Shown piece after piece: positions 28,510-36,764 of a stretch of 64,000 nt of DNA. Position numbers and translations under genes: made by a program. Numbering within the stretch: the stretch's first letter is position 1; the number at the start of each line of letters is the position of its first letter. This DNA is from Rhodococcus spelaei (GTDB taxonomy: Bacteria; Actinomycetota; Actinomycetes; Mycobacteriales; Mycobacteriaceae). The stretch lies in NCBI RefSeq assembly GCF_006704125.1, contig NZ_VIGH01000001.1, forward strand, positions 248,001 to 312,000, written 5' to 3'. The notes beneath the pieces are model-generated. The model did not search any database and had not been told where the DNA came from. It was given only the letters and a program-made list of their open reading frames with translations.

Positions 28510-29460
28510 CTAGGCCGTGGTCGCGAGGGCCGCGGCGAGGCCGAACGCGACTGCCATCGCGACCACGTCGACCACCGCGCGGCGGAGCGAGTCCTCGGCG
28601 GTCACCCGGTGCGCGCCCGCGGCGGGCACCCAGCTGCGCCGCCACCGCCAGCCGAGCGCGCCCAAACCGACCAGCGCCACCACCTTCGCCAGCACGATCC
28701 GGCCGTACCCGGTACCGACCAGCGAGCCGACGTCGCCGAGCTTGACCGCCGCGTCGACCACCCCGGTCACCGCGAGTACCGCCACGCACCGCCACGCCAG
28801 GTCCGAGTAGCGCGGCAGCAGCACCGCCCAGGCGCCGCGCGCCCGCAGCAGCAGTGCCATCGCGGCCAGCGGCCCCAGCCACAGCGCCGCGGCCAGCGCG
28901 TGCGCGGCGACGAACACCGACCCGAGCGCCTGCGCGGACATGTGGCCGGTGACGGGCCGGGCGAGCAGCGCGACCGTCGCCAGCACCGCGACCGGCGTGA
29001 GCGGCCACCGCGCGTCGCGCCGGAACGCGACCGCCGTGAGCACCGCGATCGCGGCGGTGCAGCCGAGGGTCGCGGCGCCGATCTGCCCGACGCTGATCTC
29101 GCCGACGAACCGGCCGAACGCCGTCGACGACAGCGCGGACGCCCCGACCTCGCTGGTCTGGGCGGCCGCCGCGACCAACAGGGCCGCTTCCGCGACCGTC
29201 CACGCCCCGGCCAGCGCCGCCAGCGGTCGCCACAGCGCCGACCGCTCGAGCACCGGGCGTCGCTCCGAGCGCTGCAGCCATTCGAGCACCGTCACGCCGA
29301 GCACCGTCGCCCCCAGACAGTCCGAGAGCACCCGGATCAGGCTCGACGCCTCCGGGCCGTCCGGGGTGGCCAGCAGCCAGGCCAGCCCGACCCCGGCCAG
29401 ACCGGCGGGTGCGGCGAGCAGCAGCCACCCCGGCGAGGCACGCCGCGCCGCCGAACCCAC
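28510..29460 (-). CDS. copD: CopD-family copper resistance membrane protein
   Basis: A 316-aa integral membrane protein with eight or so spans and the CopD domain (SVGQIGAATLG, RPVTGHMSAQALGSVFVAAHALAAALWLGPL with conserved His residues, then a span ending GYGRIVLAKVVALVGLGALGWR). CopD works with CopC to move copper across the inner membrane. The start is the GTG at 29458-29460, six bases after the copC stop; the longer open frame upstream overlaps copC and is not used. It is the last gene of the operon and is followed by a hairpin. Confidence 0.88.
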   Translation of the reverse strand: MGSAARRASPGWLLLAAPAGLAGVGLAWLLATPDGPEASSLIRVLSDCLGATVLGVTVLEWLQRSERRPVLERSALWRPLAALAGAWTVAEAALLVAAAAQTSEVGASALSSTAFGRFVGEISVGQIGAATLGCTAAIAVLTAVAFRRDARWPLTPVAVLATVALLARPVTGHMSAQALGSVFVAAHALAAALWLGPLAAMALLLRARGAWAVLLPRYSDLAWRCVAVLAVTGVVDAAVKLGDVGSLVGTGYGRIVLAKVVALVGLGALGWRWRRSWVPAAGAHRVTAEDSLRRAVVDVVAMAVAFGLAAALATTA

Positions 29461-29465
29461 CGCTG

Positions 29466-29993
29466 TCAGCCCTTGTCGCGCGGCCGGCGCAGCGCGAACG
29501 CCAGCCCGCCGCCGAACACCACGACCGCTCCGACGATGAACGGCCACAGCGGCACGCCGTCGGACCCCTCGTCGCCGGCGGAACCCGAGCCGCCCGCCTT
29601 GGCGCCGGGGGTGCCGGTGCCCTGGGTGGTCAGGGTGAAGGTGCGGGTGCCGCTGACCGGGTGCCCGTCCGCGGACGTGACCCGGAACGCGATCGTGTAC
29701 TGGCCGGTGGGGCCGAGTTCGCCGACCGGCACGCTGATCGTCTGGCCCTGCACCGTCGGGTCACCCTTCGACCACAGGTTTCCGTCCGGCCCGACCACCG
29801 TCATGGTGGCGAAACTGGACTGCAGCGGTTCGTTGAAGGTCACCGACGCCTGCGCCGGGCCGGTCGCGACCGACGAACCGTTGTCGGGGACGGACCCGGT
29901 CACCACCGAGTGCGCGCCGGCGACGCCGCCGCCGATCAGGGTGGCGAGGACGGCCAGCGTCGTGACGGCCAGCAGCCGTAGCCGGGCGCTCAC
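29466..29993 (-). CDS. copC: CopC/YobA-like extracytoplasmic copper-binding protein
   Basis: A 175-aa protein with a signal peptide (LRLLAVTTLAVLATLIGGGVAGA) and mature N-terminus at AHSVVTGSVP, so the His needed for Cu(II) binding would sit first or second after cleavage. The CopC beta-barrel (ASVTFNEPLQSSFATMTV, YTIAFRVTSADGHPVSGTRTF) is complete, with a second His in DGHPVSG. A Gly/Ser linker and C-terminal membrane span (PFIVGAVVVFGGGLAFALR) anchor it. The GTG start overlaps the ycnI stop codon as GTGA. Confidence 0.9.
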   Translation of the reverse strand: MSARLRLLAVTTLAVLATLIGGGVAGAHSVVTGSVPDNGSSVATGPAQASVTFNEPLQSSFATMTVVGPDGNLWSKGDPTVQGQTISVPVGELGPTGQYTIAFRVTSADGHPVSGTRTFTLTTQGTGTPGAKAGGSGSAGDEGSDGVPLWPFIVGAVVVFGGGLAFALRRPRDKG

Positions 29994-30649
29994 GAGCGCC
30001 GGCTTCGGACGGTGGCGCCGATGCCCAGGGCCGCGCCGAGGGCGCCGACCACCAGACCGATGCCGCCGAGCCAACGGGCGGTGGTGTCGGTCGAGTCGGT
30101 GCTCGATGCCGCCGCGTCCGACGAGGCCGCACCGTGGTCGTCGCCGGACTCCGCGGCCGAGGTGAGGGTCAGGCTGGGCGCCGGCTTGTCGGGTTCGCTG
30201 CCGTCGGGGCCCGGCCGCTGGTTCCAGTCCACGACCTGGCCGTCGCTGTAGGTCTGCACCGCCGGGAAGGACACCTCGTCCTGCTTGGGCAGCGGCCCGG
30301 CGGACAACATGAACTGCTGGAACTGCCCGGGTCCGACGGCGACGCCGGGATCCGCCGTCCAGGTCACCGCGGTTGCCTCGCCGGAGGCGGGGTCCTTGGT
30401 CACCTGCGAGGTCCATCCCGGCATCGGTTCGGTGCGTGCCGACTTCAGGTTGGGCAGGGTCACCGTCAGCTTCGTGGTGCCCGCGGTCTCGGACTCGGTG
30501 GGCACCTTGAAGTTCAGGACGGTGTAGCCGCCCTGCGCGGCGCCGGGGGCACCGACGGTGACGTGGGCGGAGGCGATACCGGTGCCGAGCAGCAGCACGC
30601 CGCCGGTCGCGCCGACCGTGAGCAGGGCACGCGAAAGGGAGGTCTTCAT
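29990..30649 (-). CDS. ycnI: YcnI-family (DUF1775) copper-associated membrane-anchored protein
   Basis: A 219-aa protein from the ATG at 30649. A signal peptide ends IASA, giving a mature N-terminus HVTVGAPGAAQGGY, the hallmark His of YcnI proteins that bind Cu(II). The DUF1775 domain continues with TVLNFKVPTESETAGTTKL, a conserved Trp in MPGWTSQV, and QFQQFMLSAGPLP. An acidic Ser/Ala linker leads to a C-terminal membrane span. YcnI proteins travel with CopC/CopD and probably deliver or hold copper outside the membrane. It is first in the operon ycnI-copC-copD. Confidence 0.92.
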   Translation of the reverse strand: MKTSLSRALLTVGATGGVLLLGTGIASAHVTVGAPGAAQGGYTVLNFKVPTESETAGTTKLTVTLPNLKSARTEPMPGWTSQVTKDPASGEATAVTWTADPGVAVGPGQFQQFMLSAGPLPKQDEVSFPAVQTYSDGQVVDWNQRPGPDGSEPDKPAPSLTLTSAAESGDDHGAASSDAAASSTDSTDTTARWLGGIGLVVGALGAALGIGATVRSRRS

Positions 30650-30692
30650 GTGTGGTTGTCGTTTCTCTCGAGTGAGGATGGGGGAGTTGCGG

Positions 30693-31247
30693 TCACGCGT
30701 GCGTGGCCGCGGGTGGTCCCCGTCTCGAGATGGCGAAGTCGAGCAGTTCGTGCACGGCGACGGCACAAGGTCCGACGGCCGGGCGGGCGGCCGGCCGCAC
30801 CACGGGCGCGGGCCCGCGCAGGACCGCCCGCAACACCCGGGTGATCGGGCCGTACAGACGTTCCGCGGCGACGATCAGCGCCGCACAGACGAGGGTCGCC
30901 GCTGCGTGGGCGGCAAGCATCGACAGTCCGCGCGAGGACAGATCGGTGCCGGTGTGGTGATGGCTCAGCGCGGTGGACAGCACGAGGTGTCCGACCACCT
31001 GCCCGCCGGCCAGGGCCGCGAGCAGTCCGGCGCGGCCACCGGCGTGACCGGTCCCCAGGCTGGTGGTGAGGGCGCCGACGCCCGCGCAGCACAGCACCAG
31101 CAGGGTCAGCGCCGCGGTGCCCGGGTAGCCCCCGCCGCCGACCCCGTGCCCGGCCACGGCCAGGGCCGCGGTCAGCGCGCCGACCGCGGCACCGCGCAGC
31201 CGCCGAGCTGCCGGGACGGCTGTCGGTGCTGTGCGGGCGGTCGGCAT
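30693..31247 (-). CDS. Histidine-containing four-helix membrane protein
   Basis: A 184-aa membrane protein with about four spans. His residues are placed near membrane edges (VAGHGVGGGGYPG, GTGHAGGRA, VGHLVLSTALSHHHTGTD, LAAHAAA), a pattern typical of metal-handling membrane proteins. It lies 43 bases upstream of ycnI on the same strand and probably belongs to the copper operon. No family is recognised; a copper-related role is inferred from context and the HHH cluster only. Confidence 0.65.
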   Translation of the reverse strand: MPTARTAPTAVPAARRLRGAAVGALTAALAVAGHGVGGGGYPGTAALTLLVLCCAGVGALTTSLGTGHAGGRAGLLAALAGGQVVGHLVLSTALSHHHTGTDLSSRGLSMLAAHAAATLVCAALIVAAERLYGPITRVLRAVLRGPAPVVRPAARPAVGPCAVAVHELLDFAISRRGPPAATHA

Positions 31248-31266
31248 GGGAAGCGGTGTTTCCGGG

Positions 31267-31884
31267 TCAGCGCACGCCGAGTCGCGCCAGGACGTCGGCC
31301 TCGATGCCGTCGAGTTCGGCGGAGATGGCCTGGTGGGCGGACTTGCGGCGCTGGGCGGGCATCTGCTCGGCCGCGCGGACCGCGGTGGTCAGCTCGGTGA
31401 GCCGGCCCCGGATCGCGGCGGTGAACCGGGCGGTCTCCGCGTCGGTGAACTGGGCGGCGATGTCGTTGGCGGAACGCTCGGCGCCCGCGATCCGGGCGCT
31501 GAGCTGCGCACCGTGCCCGGTGTAGTTGCCGAGTTCGTCGGTGGCGATGCCCATCTTCGCGGCGCGCTGCTGGTCGAGCTGACCGCGCACGATCACCGCG
31601 CCGCGGTACGCCAGCGGGGCCAGCACGGGGGTTAGCAGCCGGGCGATCCCGAGGTAGCGGCGGACCTGGCCGACGCTGAATCCGGTGCGCTCGGCGGCCT
31701 TCTCCTGGGCCTTGAGGGTGGCCAGCTGGGCCTTCTCGACCTTCTTCGCGGACTTCGCCTCGCCGCGCATCTTCTTACGGTCGTTCCGGGCGCCGAGCTT
31801 CGCCTCCACCTTGGCCTTGTGCTTGAGGGCCTTCGCCTCGGCACGGCGCGTCGCGCGTGTCTTGCGTTTCTTGAACAAACCCAT
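31267..31884 (-). CDS. DUF6474-like basic/coiled-coil protein
   Basis: A 205-aa protein. The first 70 residues are extremely Lys/Arg/Ala-rich and helical (MGLFKKRKTRATRRAEAKAL and onward), suggesting coiled-coil, nucleic acid or membrane-surface contact. A short hydrophobic stretch (IARLLTPVLAPLAYRGAVIV) lies in the middle, followed by a helical C-terminal half. It resembles the actinobacterial DUF6474 family (assigned from memory), of unknown function. It is 19 bases upstream of the preceding membrane protein gene on the same strand. Confidence 0.65.
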   Translation of the reverse strand: MGLFKKRKTRATRRAEAKALKHKAKVEAKLGARNDRKKMRGEAKSAKKVEKAQLATLKAQEKAAERTGFSVGQVRRYLGIARLLTPVLAPLAYRGAVIVRGQLDQQRAAKMGIATDELGNYTGHGAQLSARIAGAERSANDIAAQFTDAETARFTAAIRGRLTELTTAVRAAEQMPAQRRKSAHQAISAELDGIEADVLARLGVR

Positions 31885-32028
31885 GCGATAGGCCCCTTAA
31901 GTCTGGTGCTCGAGCGCCGGCACACTGCCTAGGACAGCCTATCCGCGCCGGTGCCGGGGCTCGCGGGGGAGTCACGACCTTCGCCGCCGATGCGGGATGT
32001 CGGTCCGGCGGACCATAATCTCGACATC

Positions 32029-33678
32029 GTGAACACATCGCAGGACGCGCGGGACGAGGCGTCGCGGGAACAGGCCGGTGGCGCAGTGCCCCCCACCGAG
32101 GGGCAGCGTCGGCCGGTGCTCATCGACCCGCGGGCGCTGACCGGCTGCCGGCACCGGGTTCACCTGGACACCGCGCACCCGGGCACCGTGGCGAATGTCC
32201 CCGAGGACATCGGGGTTCAGCAGCGCCGGGAGTCGGCCCGGGCGTACCGGGAGGCGACCCGCGAGCGGCTGATGGCCGGCGGCGCCCACACGTGGGTGCA
32301 CATCACCCCGGACGCCCCGGCGAGCGAGCGGGCGGCCGCGACGATGCGGGCCTGCGAGGAGGGCGTCGACCGGATCTGGGGTGCGGTCCTGCCGCTGGAG
32401 TTCGACACCGGTCGGCGCGCGCGCTCCGAGTTGCTGGTGCGCGACGCCGACCGCGGCGGGTACGTCCCGGTGATCGTGGTCAACCACAAGGTCACCGATC
32501 CGGGCAGCGGTGCGGTGACCTCGGGACTGGACGAGTGGGCGCCCGCCACCGACCCGACCCGGAAGGTCCGGGCCCAGCTGCGTGACCAGTTCCGGCTCGC
32601 TCAGATCTACCGGATGCTGCAGACGCACGGGCACGCCAGCCCGGCCGCGCTGGGCGGGGCGATCGGGTACGGCGGCGAGTGCATCCTGGTGCACGACCTC
32701 GCGGCAATCATGGACCAGTACGACGAGCGGTTCGAGGACCGGCTCGCGGTCGCGCGGGGGGAGCGGGCCACGGCGCCGTCCCAGGTCGGCGAGTGCCGGT
32801 CCTGTCCGTGGTGGCCGGACTGCAGCGCGGTGCTCACCGACGCACGGGACGTGAGTCTGGTGGCGACGGGGTCGCGGGCGGAGGTGCTGCGTGGGGTCGG
32901 GGTGCGGACCATCGACGCGCTGGCCGCCTGGGAGGGACCGGCGCCGGAGGAGTGGCAGGGCGACGGGTTCGCCGACACGGTGGTGCTGGCGAAGGCCTGG
33001 CTGGCGGGGATCCCGCTGGTGCGGCGACGGCCGGACGTGACGGTGGTCCGCGCGGACGTCGAGGTGGACGTGGACATGGAGAGCTACCAGGAGCACGGCG
33101 CGTACCTGTGGGGCACGCTGCTCACCGAGGCGGGTGTCGCGCAGCCGTATCGTCCGTTCGTGACCTGGGATCCGGTGCCCACGTCCGACGAGGCGCGCTC
33201 GTTCGCCGAGTTCTGGACCTGGCTCACCGGCACTCTCGAGGCGACCCTGGCGGCGGGGAAAACCTTTGCCGCCTACTGCTATTCGCGCTCGGCCGAGGAC
33301 AAGTGGCTGCTGGACTCCGCGACCCGGTTCGCGGGAATGCCCGGTATCCCGACCGTCGCGCAGGTGAAGACCTTCATCAACGGACCGCACTGGGTGGACA
33401 TCTACCAGGCCGTGAGTGAGCAGTTCATCTGCCCGAACGGCAAGGGGCTCAAGAAGATCGCACCGGTCGCGGGCTTCCGCTGGCGCGACGCCGAGGCCAG
33501 CGGTGAGGCGTCGATGAGCTGGTACTGCGACGCGGTCGGCTACGACGGCGAGCCGGACCTCGACCAGCGTGAGCGGCTGTTCGTCTACAACGAGGACGAC
33601 GTGCGCGCGACGAAGGTGTTGCGGGAGTGGATGACCGACCGCGCCGTCGCCGAGGTCCCGCTGGCATCGGAGCTGTAG
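32029..33678 (+). CDS. TM0106-family RecB-like putative nuclease
   Basis: A protein of about 549 aa. The N-terminal half is RecB-like with four cysteines arranged as in Fe-S nucleases of the Cas4/AddB kind (LTGCRHRVHLD near the start, then CRSCPWWPDCSAVL near residue 255). The C-terminal half is an RNase H-like exonuclease domain (ADVEVDVDMESYQEHGAYLWG, AYCYSRSAEDKWL, YNEDDVRATKVLREW with catalytic acidic residues). Family members are putative single-strand nucleases of unknown pathway. The start is unsure: the GTG at 32029 is used, the ATG at 31990 is also possible, and neither has a good Shine-Dalgarno. Confidence 0.85.
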   Translation: MNTSQDARDEASREQAGGAVPPTEGQRRPVLIDPRALTGCRHRVHLDTAHPGTVANVPEDIGVQQRRESARAYREATRERLMAGGAHTWVHITPDAPASERAAATMRACEEGVDRIWGAVLPLEFDTGRRARSELLVRDADRGGYVPVIVVNHKVTDPGSGAVTSGLDEWAPATDPTRKVRAQLRDQFRLAQIYRMLQTHGHASPAALGGAIGYGGECILVHDLAAIMDQYDERFEDRLAVARGERATAPSQVGECRSCPWWPDCSAVLTDARDVSLVATGSRAEVLRGVGVRTIDALAAWEGPAPEEWQGDGFADTVVLAKAWLAGIPLVRRRPDVTVVRADVEVDVDMESYQEHGAYLWGTLLTEAGVAQPYRPFVTWDPVPTSDEARSFAEFWTWLTGTLEATLAAGKTFAAYCYSRSAEDKWLLDSATRFAGMPGIPTVAQVKTFINGPHWVDIYQAVSEQFICPNGKGLKKIAPVAGFRWRDAEASGEASMSWYCDAVGYDGEPDLDQRERLFVYNEDDVRATKVLREWMTDRAVAEVPLASEL

Positions 33679-33702
33679 AGACCGCGACCGGAGGGGGCGG
33701 GC

Positions 33703-34359
33703 ATGACCATCGAGACGTCGACGTCGCTGCGGTTCGCCCTGCTCCTGACGGTTGCGAGCGGGTTCCTCGACGCCTACACCTACGTGAGCCGGGGAGGCGT
33801 GTTCGCGAACGCGCAGACCGGCAACGTGATCCTGATGGGTATCGACCTGTCGGACCGGCACTGGCAGTCGGCGCTGGCGCACGTGTGGCCGATCCTCGCG
33901 TTCCTCGTGGGTGTCGCGTTCGCGAACCTGCTCAAGAGTGCGCGCGCGGAACGTGTTGTGCGGTACCCGATCCGGCTCGCCGTCGCGGCGCAGGTCGTGG
34001 TGTTGGTGGCCGTCGGGTTCGTGCCGGCGAGCGTGCCGGACGCGCTCGTCACGGTGCCGATCGCGTTCGTGGCGGCGATGCAGATCGGACTGTTCCGCAC
34101 CGTGGGCACGCTGTCCTACATCGCGATCGCGACGACGGGGAACCTGATGCGGCTGACGGAGGCGGCGTACGCGGGCCTGGTCGACCGGGACCGCGACGCG
34201 CGCCGATCGGTGGCGGTGTACGCCGCGATCATCGCCAGCTTCGCCGTCGGCGCGGTGGTCGGGGCGGTGTGCACGAGAGCGGTCGGTGGGCCTGCCGCCT
34301 GGATTCCGGCGGGCCTGCTCGGCGCCGCGCTGGTGTTGTTCTTCGTCGACGAGCGGTGA
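33703..34359 (+). CDS. YoaK/DUF1275 family membrane protein
   Basis: A 218-aa membrane protein with six or seven spans. The family signature is near the N-terminus: VASGFLDAYTYVSRGGVFANAQTGNVILMG; later MQIGLFRTVG and IATTGNLMRLTEA are typical. Function is unknown (YoaK in E. coli is uncharacterised). It lies 24 bases downstream of the nuclease gene with GGAGGGGG just before the ATG, and may share its transcript. Confidence 0.88.
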   Translation: MTIETSTSLRFALLLTVASGFLDAYTYVSRGGVFANAQTGNVILMGIDLSDRHWQSALAHVWPILAFLVGVAFANLLKSARAERVVRYPIRLAVAAQVVVLVAVGFVPASVPDALVTVPIAFVAAMQIGLFRTVGTLSYIAIATTGNLMRLTEAAYAGLVDRDRDARRSVAVYAAIIASFAVGAVVGAVCTRAVGGPAAWIPAGLLGAALVLFFVDER

Positions 34360-34374
34360 TGCGGCGCAGCCGCA

Positions 34375-34416
34375 GTGGTGCGGTTGTGGAGGCCTGGACC
34401 TCCACAACCGCACCAC
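34375..34416. terminator. Bidirectional hairpin terminator (repeat family 3)
   Basis: A perfect 18-bp stem (GTGGTGCGGTTGTGGAGG) with a 6-base loop, between convergent DUF1275 and SDR genes. It is related to the hairpin at 56130-56177, which shares the GTGGTGCGG/GGAGG framework. Confidence 0.75.
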
Positions 34417-34432
34417 CGCGCGGAGCGCACTC

Positions 34433-35200
34433 TCAGCGCGGCGCCATGCGCAGCGCGCCGTCCATGCGGATCGTCTCGCCGTTGAGGTAGTCGTGCTCGA
34501 CGATCATCTGCGCGAGCTGCGCGTACTCGGCGGGCTTGCCCAGGCGGGACGGGAAGGGGACGCCCGCCTCGAGGCCCTTGCGGTACTCGTCGGTGACGCC
34601 GGCGAGCATCGGGGTGTCGATGATGCCGGGGGCGATGGTGTTGACGCGGATCCCGTACTGCGCGAGGTCGCGGGCGGCCGGGACGGTCATGCCGTGCACG
34701 CCGCCCTTGGAGGCGGAGTACGCGATCTGGCCGATCTGGCCCTCGAACGCCGCGACGGACGCGGTGTTGATGACGACGCCGCGCTGGCCGGTCTCGTCGA
34801 CGGCGTCGGTCTTGGCGATCGCGTCGGCGGCCAGGCGCATCACGTTGAAGGTGCCGAGCAGGTTGACGGTGATGACCGTGCGGAACAGCTCGAGGTCGTG
34901 CGGGCCGTTCTTGGACAGGATCCGGCCGGCCCAGCCGACGCCGGCGCAGTTGACGACGGTGCGCAGCGGCACACCGGAGCCGACGATCTGGTCGACGGCG
35001 GCCTGGACCTCGTCGGCGCTGGTGACGTCGGTCGGGATGAGGGTGACGCCGGCGGGGACGCTGTCGCCCGCGCGCTCGATGGACTGGGCGAGGTCGAGCC
35101 CGAAGACGGTCGCGCCGGCGTCGGCGAAGCGCTTGGCGGTGGCGGCGCCGAGTCCGGAGGCGGCGCCGGTGACCAGTGCTGCGGTTCCCTGGAGTTCCAC
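34433..35200 (-). CDS. SDR dehydrogenase, 3-hydroxyacyl-CoA dehydrogenase (HSD10) type
   Basis: A 255-aa short-chain dehydrogenase. The NAD motif is TGAASGLGAATAKRF, the NAG equivalent is VNCAGVGWAG, and the catalytic Tyr and Lys are in IAYSASKGGVHGM with Ser in NTASVAAFEG. Length and the APGIIDTPML segment fit the HSD10-like 2-methyl-3-hydroxyacyl-CoA dehydrogenases used in branched-chain or fatty acid oxidation. The GTG at 35200 is chosen because AGGGGA lies nine bases upstream; the frame continues nine codons further. The gene is monocistronic. Confidence 0.9.
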   Translation of the reverse strand: MELQGTAALVTGAASGLGAATAKRFADAGATVFGLDLAQSIERAGDSVPAGVTLIPTDVTSADEVQAAVDQIVGSGVPLRTVVNCAGVGWAGRILSKNGPHDLELFRTVITVNLLGTFNVMRLAADAIAKTDAVDETGQRGVVINTASVAAFEGQIGQIAYSASKGGVHGMTVPAARDLAQYGIRVNTIAPGIIDTPMLAGVTDEYRKGLEAGVPFPSRLGKPAEYAQLAQMIVEHDYLNGETIRMDGALRMAPR

Positions 35201-35326
35201 TGTTCGATCCCCTTTTCTGGCGGCCACCGTTGGCCGACCGGTAGTGAACGCAACGATAGCGCCCGTCGCCCAATCGGGTTAACGGCGGTTCACCGAGTGG
35301 GGCGGTGTCGCTGGATAGCGGTTCCT

Positions 35327-35395
35327 GTTTAACGCTTTGACCTGCAGTGATGATCCTCCGATTTGCCGACCGGCGGAGTCGATCGTCCCTATGCT
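35327..35395 (+). promoter_or_regulatory. Shared upstream element (copy A) and -10 of secreted gene 1
   Basis: GTTTAACGCTTTGACCTG at 35327-35344 is identical to copy C at 37503 and near-identical to copy D at 39914. A -10-like TATGCT lies at 35390-35395, 53 bases after the TTGACC of the element. No good -35 is seen at the usual distance, which suggests activator dependence. Confidence 0.6.
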
Positions 35396-35450
35396 GGCGC
35401 GGTCGGGGCGGTCGGACATCTGCCCATCACTCATCGAATGGAGTTATTCA

Positions 35451-36113
35451 GTGCGAACAAGTTCGACATGGTCGAAGAGTCCCATCCGGCGGAGTGGGTC
35501 AATGCTCGCCACCGTCGCCGTCGTTGCCGGAGCGCTTACCGCAGGCATTGGGACAGCAACCGCGGCGGGGTCCGCCGACCTCGCGGGGATTCCGGGGTTC
35601 GGCTCAGTTGACGCACGCCCCTGCGGCCCCTCGTACTCGACGGCCGTTGAGAAGCAGGTCGGAGATGTTACGGTGCGGAAGAACGTAACGTCCCAGGCAT
35701 TTTCCGGATCAAGCCTCACCAGCCAGATTGGTTTCCGGGTCGCGGATGGGGAAGCCCCGATCGTCCACCGCTTGACCGACTACCCGCCGTCGGCCGCGTA
35801 CAAGCTTCAACGTCTTAGGATCCAGTGGTTCGAGGAGGTCGACGGGACGTGGAATCGCAGGGAGGACGACCACCCCGTCATGCAGGTCGACGACCAGACC
35901 GGAGCCGTGACAATCACCGGTGTATGGCCGATCGGTACGGACTTCGTCTTCTTCTACGACGTTCCGTGGACGGTCAAGGTCGGCTCGATCCAGGAGAGCG
36001 GCGTCGGGTTCACCGCCACAGGCTTCGCACCCCAGGACTGGCCGGTGATTGACGGGGCTGGCATCAAGGCCGTCGACCCCGAGATATGCCATGGCCCCCC
36101 CGGCAACATGTGA
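35451..36113 (+). CDS. Secreted protein 1 of the 35-41 kb family (divergent member)
   Basis: A 220-aa protein from the GTG at 35451 with GGAG seven bases upstream. A signal peptide spans about residues 18-38 (MLATVAVVAGALTAG, cut after TAA). The mature protein has two cysteines (one in DARPCGPSY, one in PEICHGP) and aligns loosely with its neighbours: IVHRLTDYPPSA for VTH-APKGF, VDDQTGAVTITGVW for VVDP-TGDVTVTAPAGGW, and SGVGFTATGFAPQDWPV for SGLTYTGTGVPASDGWV. This suggests the same DUF11-like beta-sandwich. No function is known. The codon mix has more A/T-ending codons than flanking housekeeping genes, as in the other island members. Confidence 0.7.
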   Translation: MRTSSTWSKSPIRRSGSMLATVAVVAGALTAGIGTATAAGSADLAGIPGFGSVDARPCGPSYSTAVEKQVGDVTVRKNVTSQAFSGSSLTSQIGFRVADGEAPIVHRLTDYPPSAAYKLQRLRIQWFEEVDGTWNRREDDHPVMQVDDQTGAVTITGVWPIGTDFVFFYDVPWTVKVGSIQESGVGFTATGFAPQDWPVIDGAGIKAVDPEICHGPPGNM

Positions 36114-36222
36114 GACGGCGGGCGCCCGGATCTCGGACGGCCGTCGATGGTGCCGGCACGAGGGCCGCACACCCGCTCTCGTACGTGTTCGGTCCGGTCG
36201 GATGAGCTGAATCGAGTTCGTG

Positions 36223-36251
36223 CCGCCCGCTCAGGGTTCCTGGGCGGGCGG
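36223..36251 (+). terminator. Hairpin after secreted gene 1
   Basis: A 13-bp stem with one wobble (CCGCCCGCTCAGG with CCTGGGCGGGCGG) and a 3-base loop. A copy of the same hairpin follows secreted gene 2 at 36765-36792. Confidence 0.6.
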
Positions 36252-36252
36252 T

Positions 36253-36324
36253 TCACGAGCAGTCGATGCAGCGTCGCGCCGCGGGTAGCGCATCCAATCG
36301 CTCCGCCCTGATTGTGTGGCCGCA
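36253..36324 (-). pseudogene. Relic of the 3' end of a TraR/DksA zinc-finger gene
   Basis: Read on the minus strand this encodes CGHTIRAERLDALPAARR then CIDCS and a stop, which matches the last 24 residues of the intact gene at 36958-37311 (CGRPIGTERLDALPAARR, CIDCA). Upstream the frame runs into TGA within four codons and similarity stops. It is therefore a truncated duplicate, not an expressed gene, and shows that this segment arose by duplication of a block that included the end of the traR-type gene. Confidence 0.75.
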
Positions 36325-36343
36325 CCTCAGTCTTCACTCGGTT

Positions 36344-36416
36344 GTGTATAACGGTTGACCTGCGAAGACGCCGAATATCGAGTTCGGCCGTCGGGTGGGC
36401 GGACAGCCCCTACGCT
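36344..36416 (+). promoter_or_regulatory. Shared upstream element (copy B) and -10 of secreted gene 2
   Basis: GTGTATAACGGTTGACCTGC (36344-36363) is copy B of the island element, one base shorter in the middle than copies A and C. TACGCT at 36411-36416 lies 56 bases after its TTGACC. Confidence 0.55.
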
Positions 36417-36478
36417 TCGTCGGGGGAGTCCGCTGGGTGTGGCTGCCCCGTCATGACCCCTCGATGGAAGGAATCTGC

Positions 36479-36742
36479 ATGTCTCGAACTCTGGCGCGCC
36501 GCGGCGCGTCCGTCCTCGCCGCCGCCGCAATGCTCGGCGGCGGGCTGGCCCTCGGTGGGGGCACCGCGTCGGCCGCAGAAGCACCCGGACTCGGCTCCGT
36601 GGGCGACGCCATCGGCTCGGTCGACCCCGGGCCCTCTGCCTTGTCGGTTGGGTGTGAGGCCGTTGTGGATGCCCCCTGCAGCTTCCCCACCCCCTACCAG
36701 GTCTTGTACAACCTGATTGTCAGGGGAAACGGTTCGTTGTAG
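36479..36742 (+). CDS. Secreted protein 2 of the family: very short member
   Basis: An 87-aa protein; the ATG at 36479 has AAGGA upstream. It has a full signal peptide (SVLAAAAMLGGGLALGGGTASA) and a short mature part with two cysteines (VGCEAVVDAPCSF), then a stop. It keeps the promoter element, the LGSVGDAIGSVDPG start of the mature protein and the downstream hairpin of its neighbours but lacks the roughly 130-aa domain. It is either a shortened duplicate or a distinct secreted peptide. No frameshift remnant of the missing domain is visible after the stop. Confidence 0.6.
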   Translation: MSRTLARRGASVLAAAAMLGGGLALGGGTASAAEAPGLGSVGDAIGSVDPGPSALSVGCEAVVDAPCSFPTPYQVLYNLIVRGNGSL

Positions 36743-36764
36743 TCGTACCCAGTCGTCCGCGATG

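Noticed and set aside
32029-33678. The RecB-like/RNase H-like nuclease as part of a defence system
   Set aside because: It is a widespread TM0106-type gene, with no helicase, Cas or toxin partner next to it.
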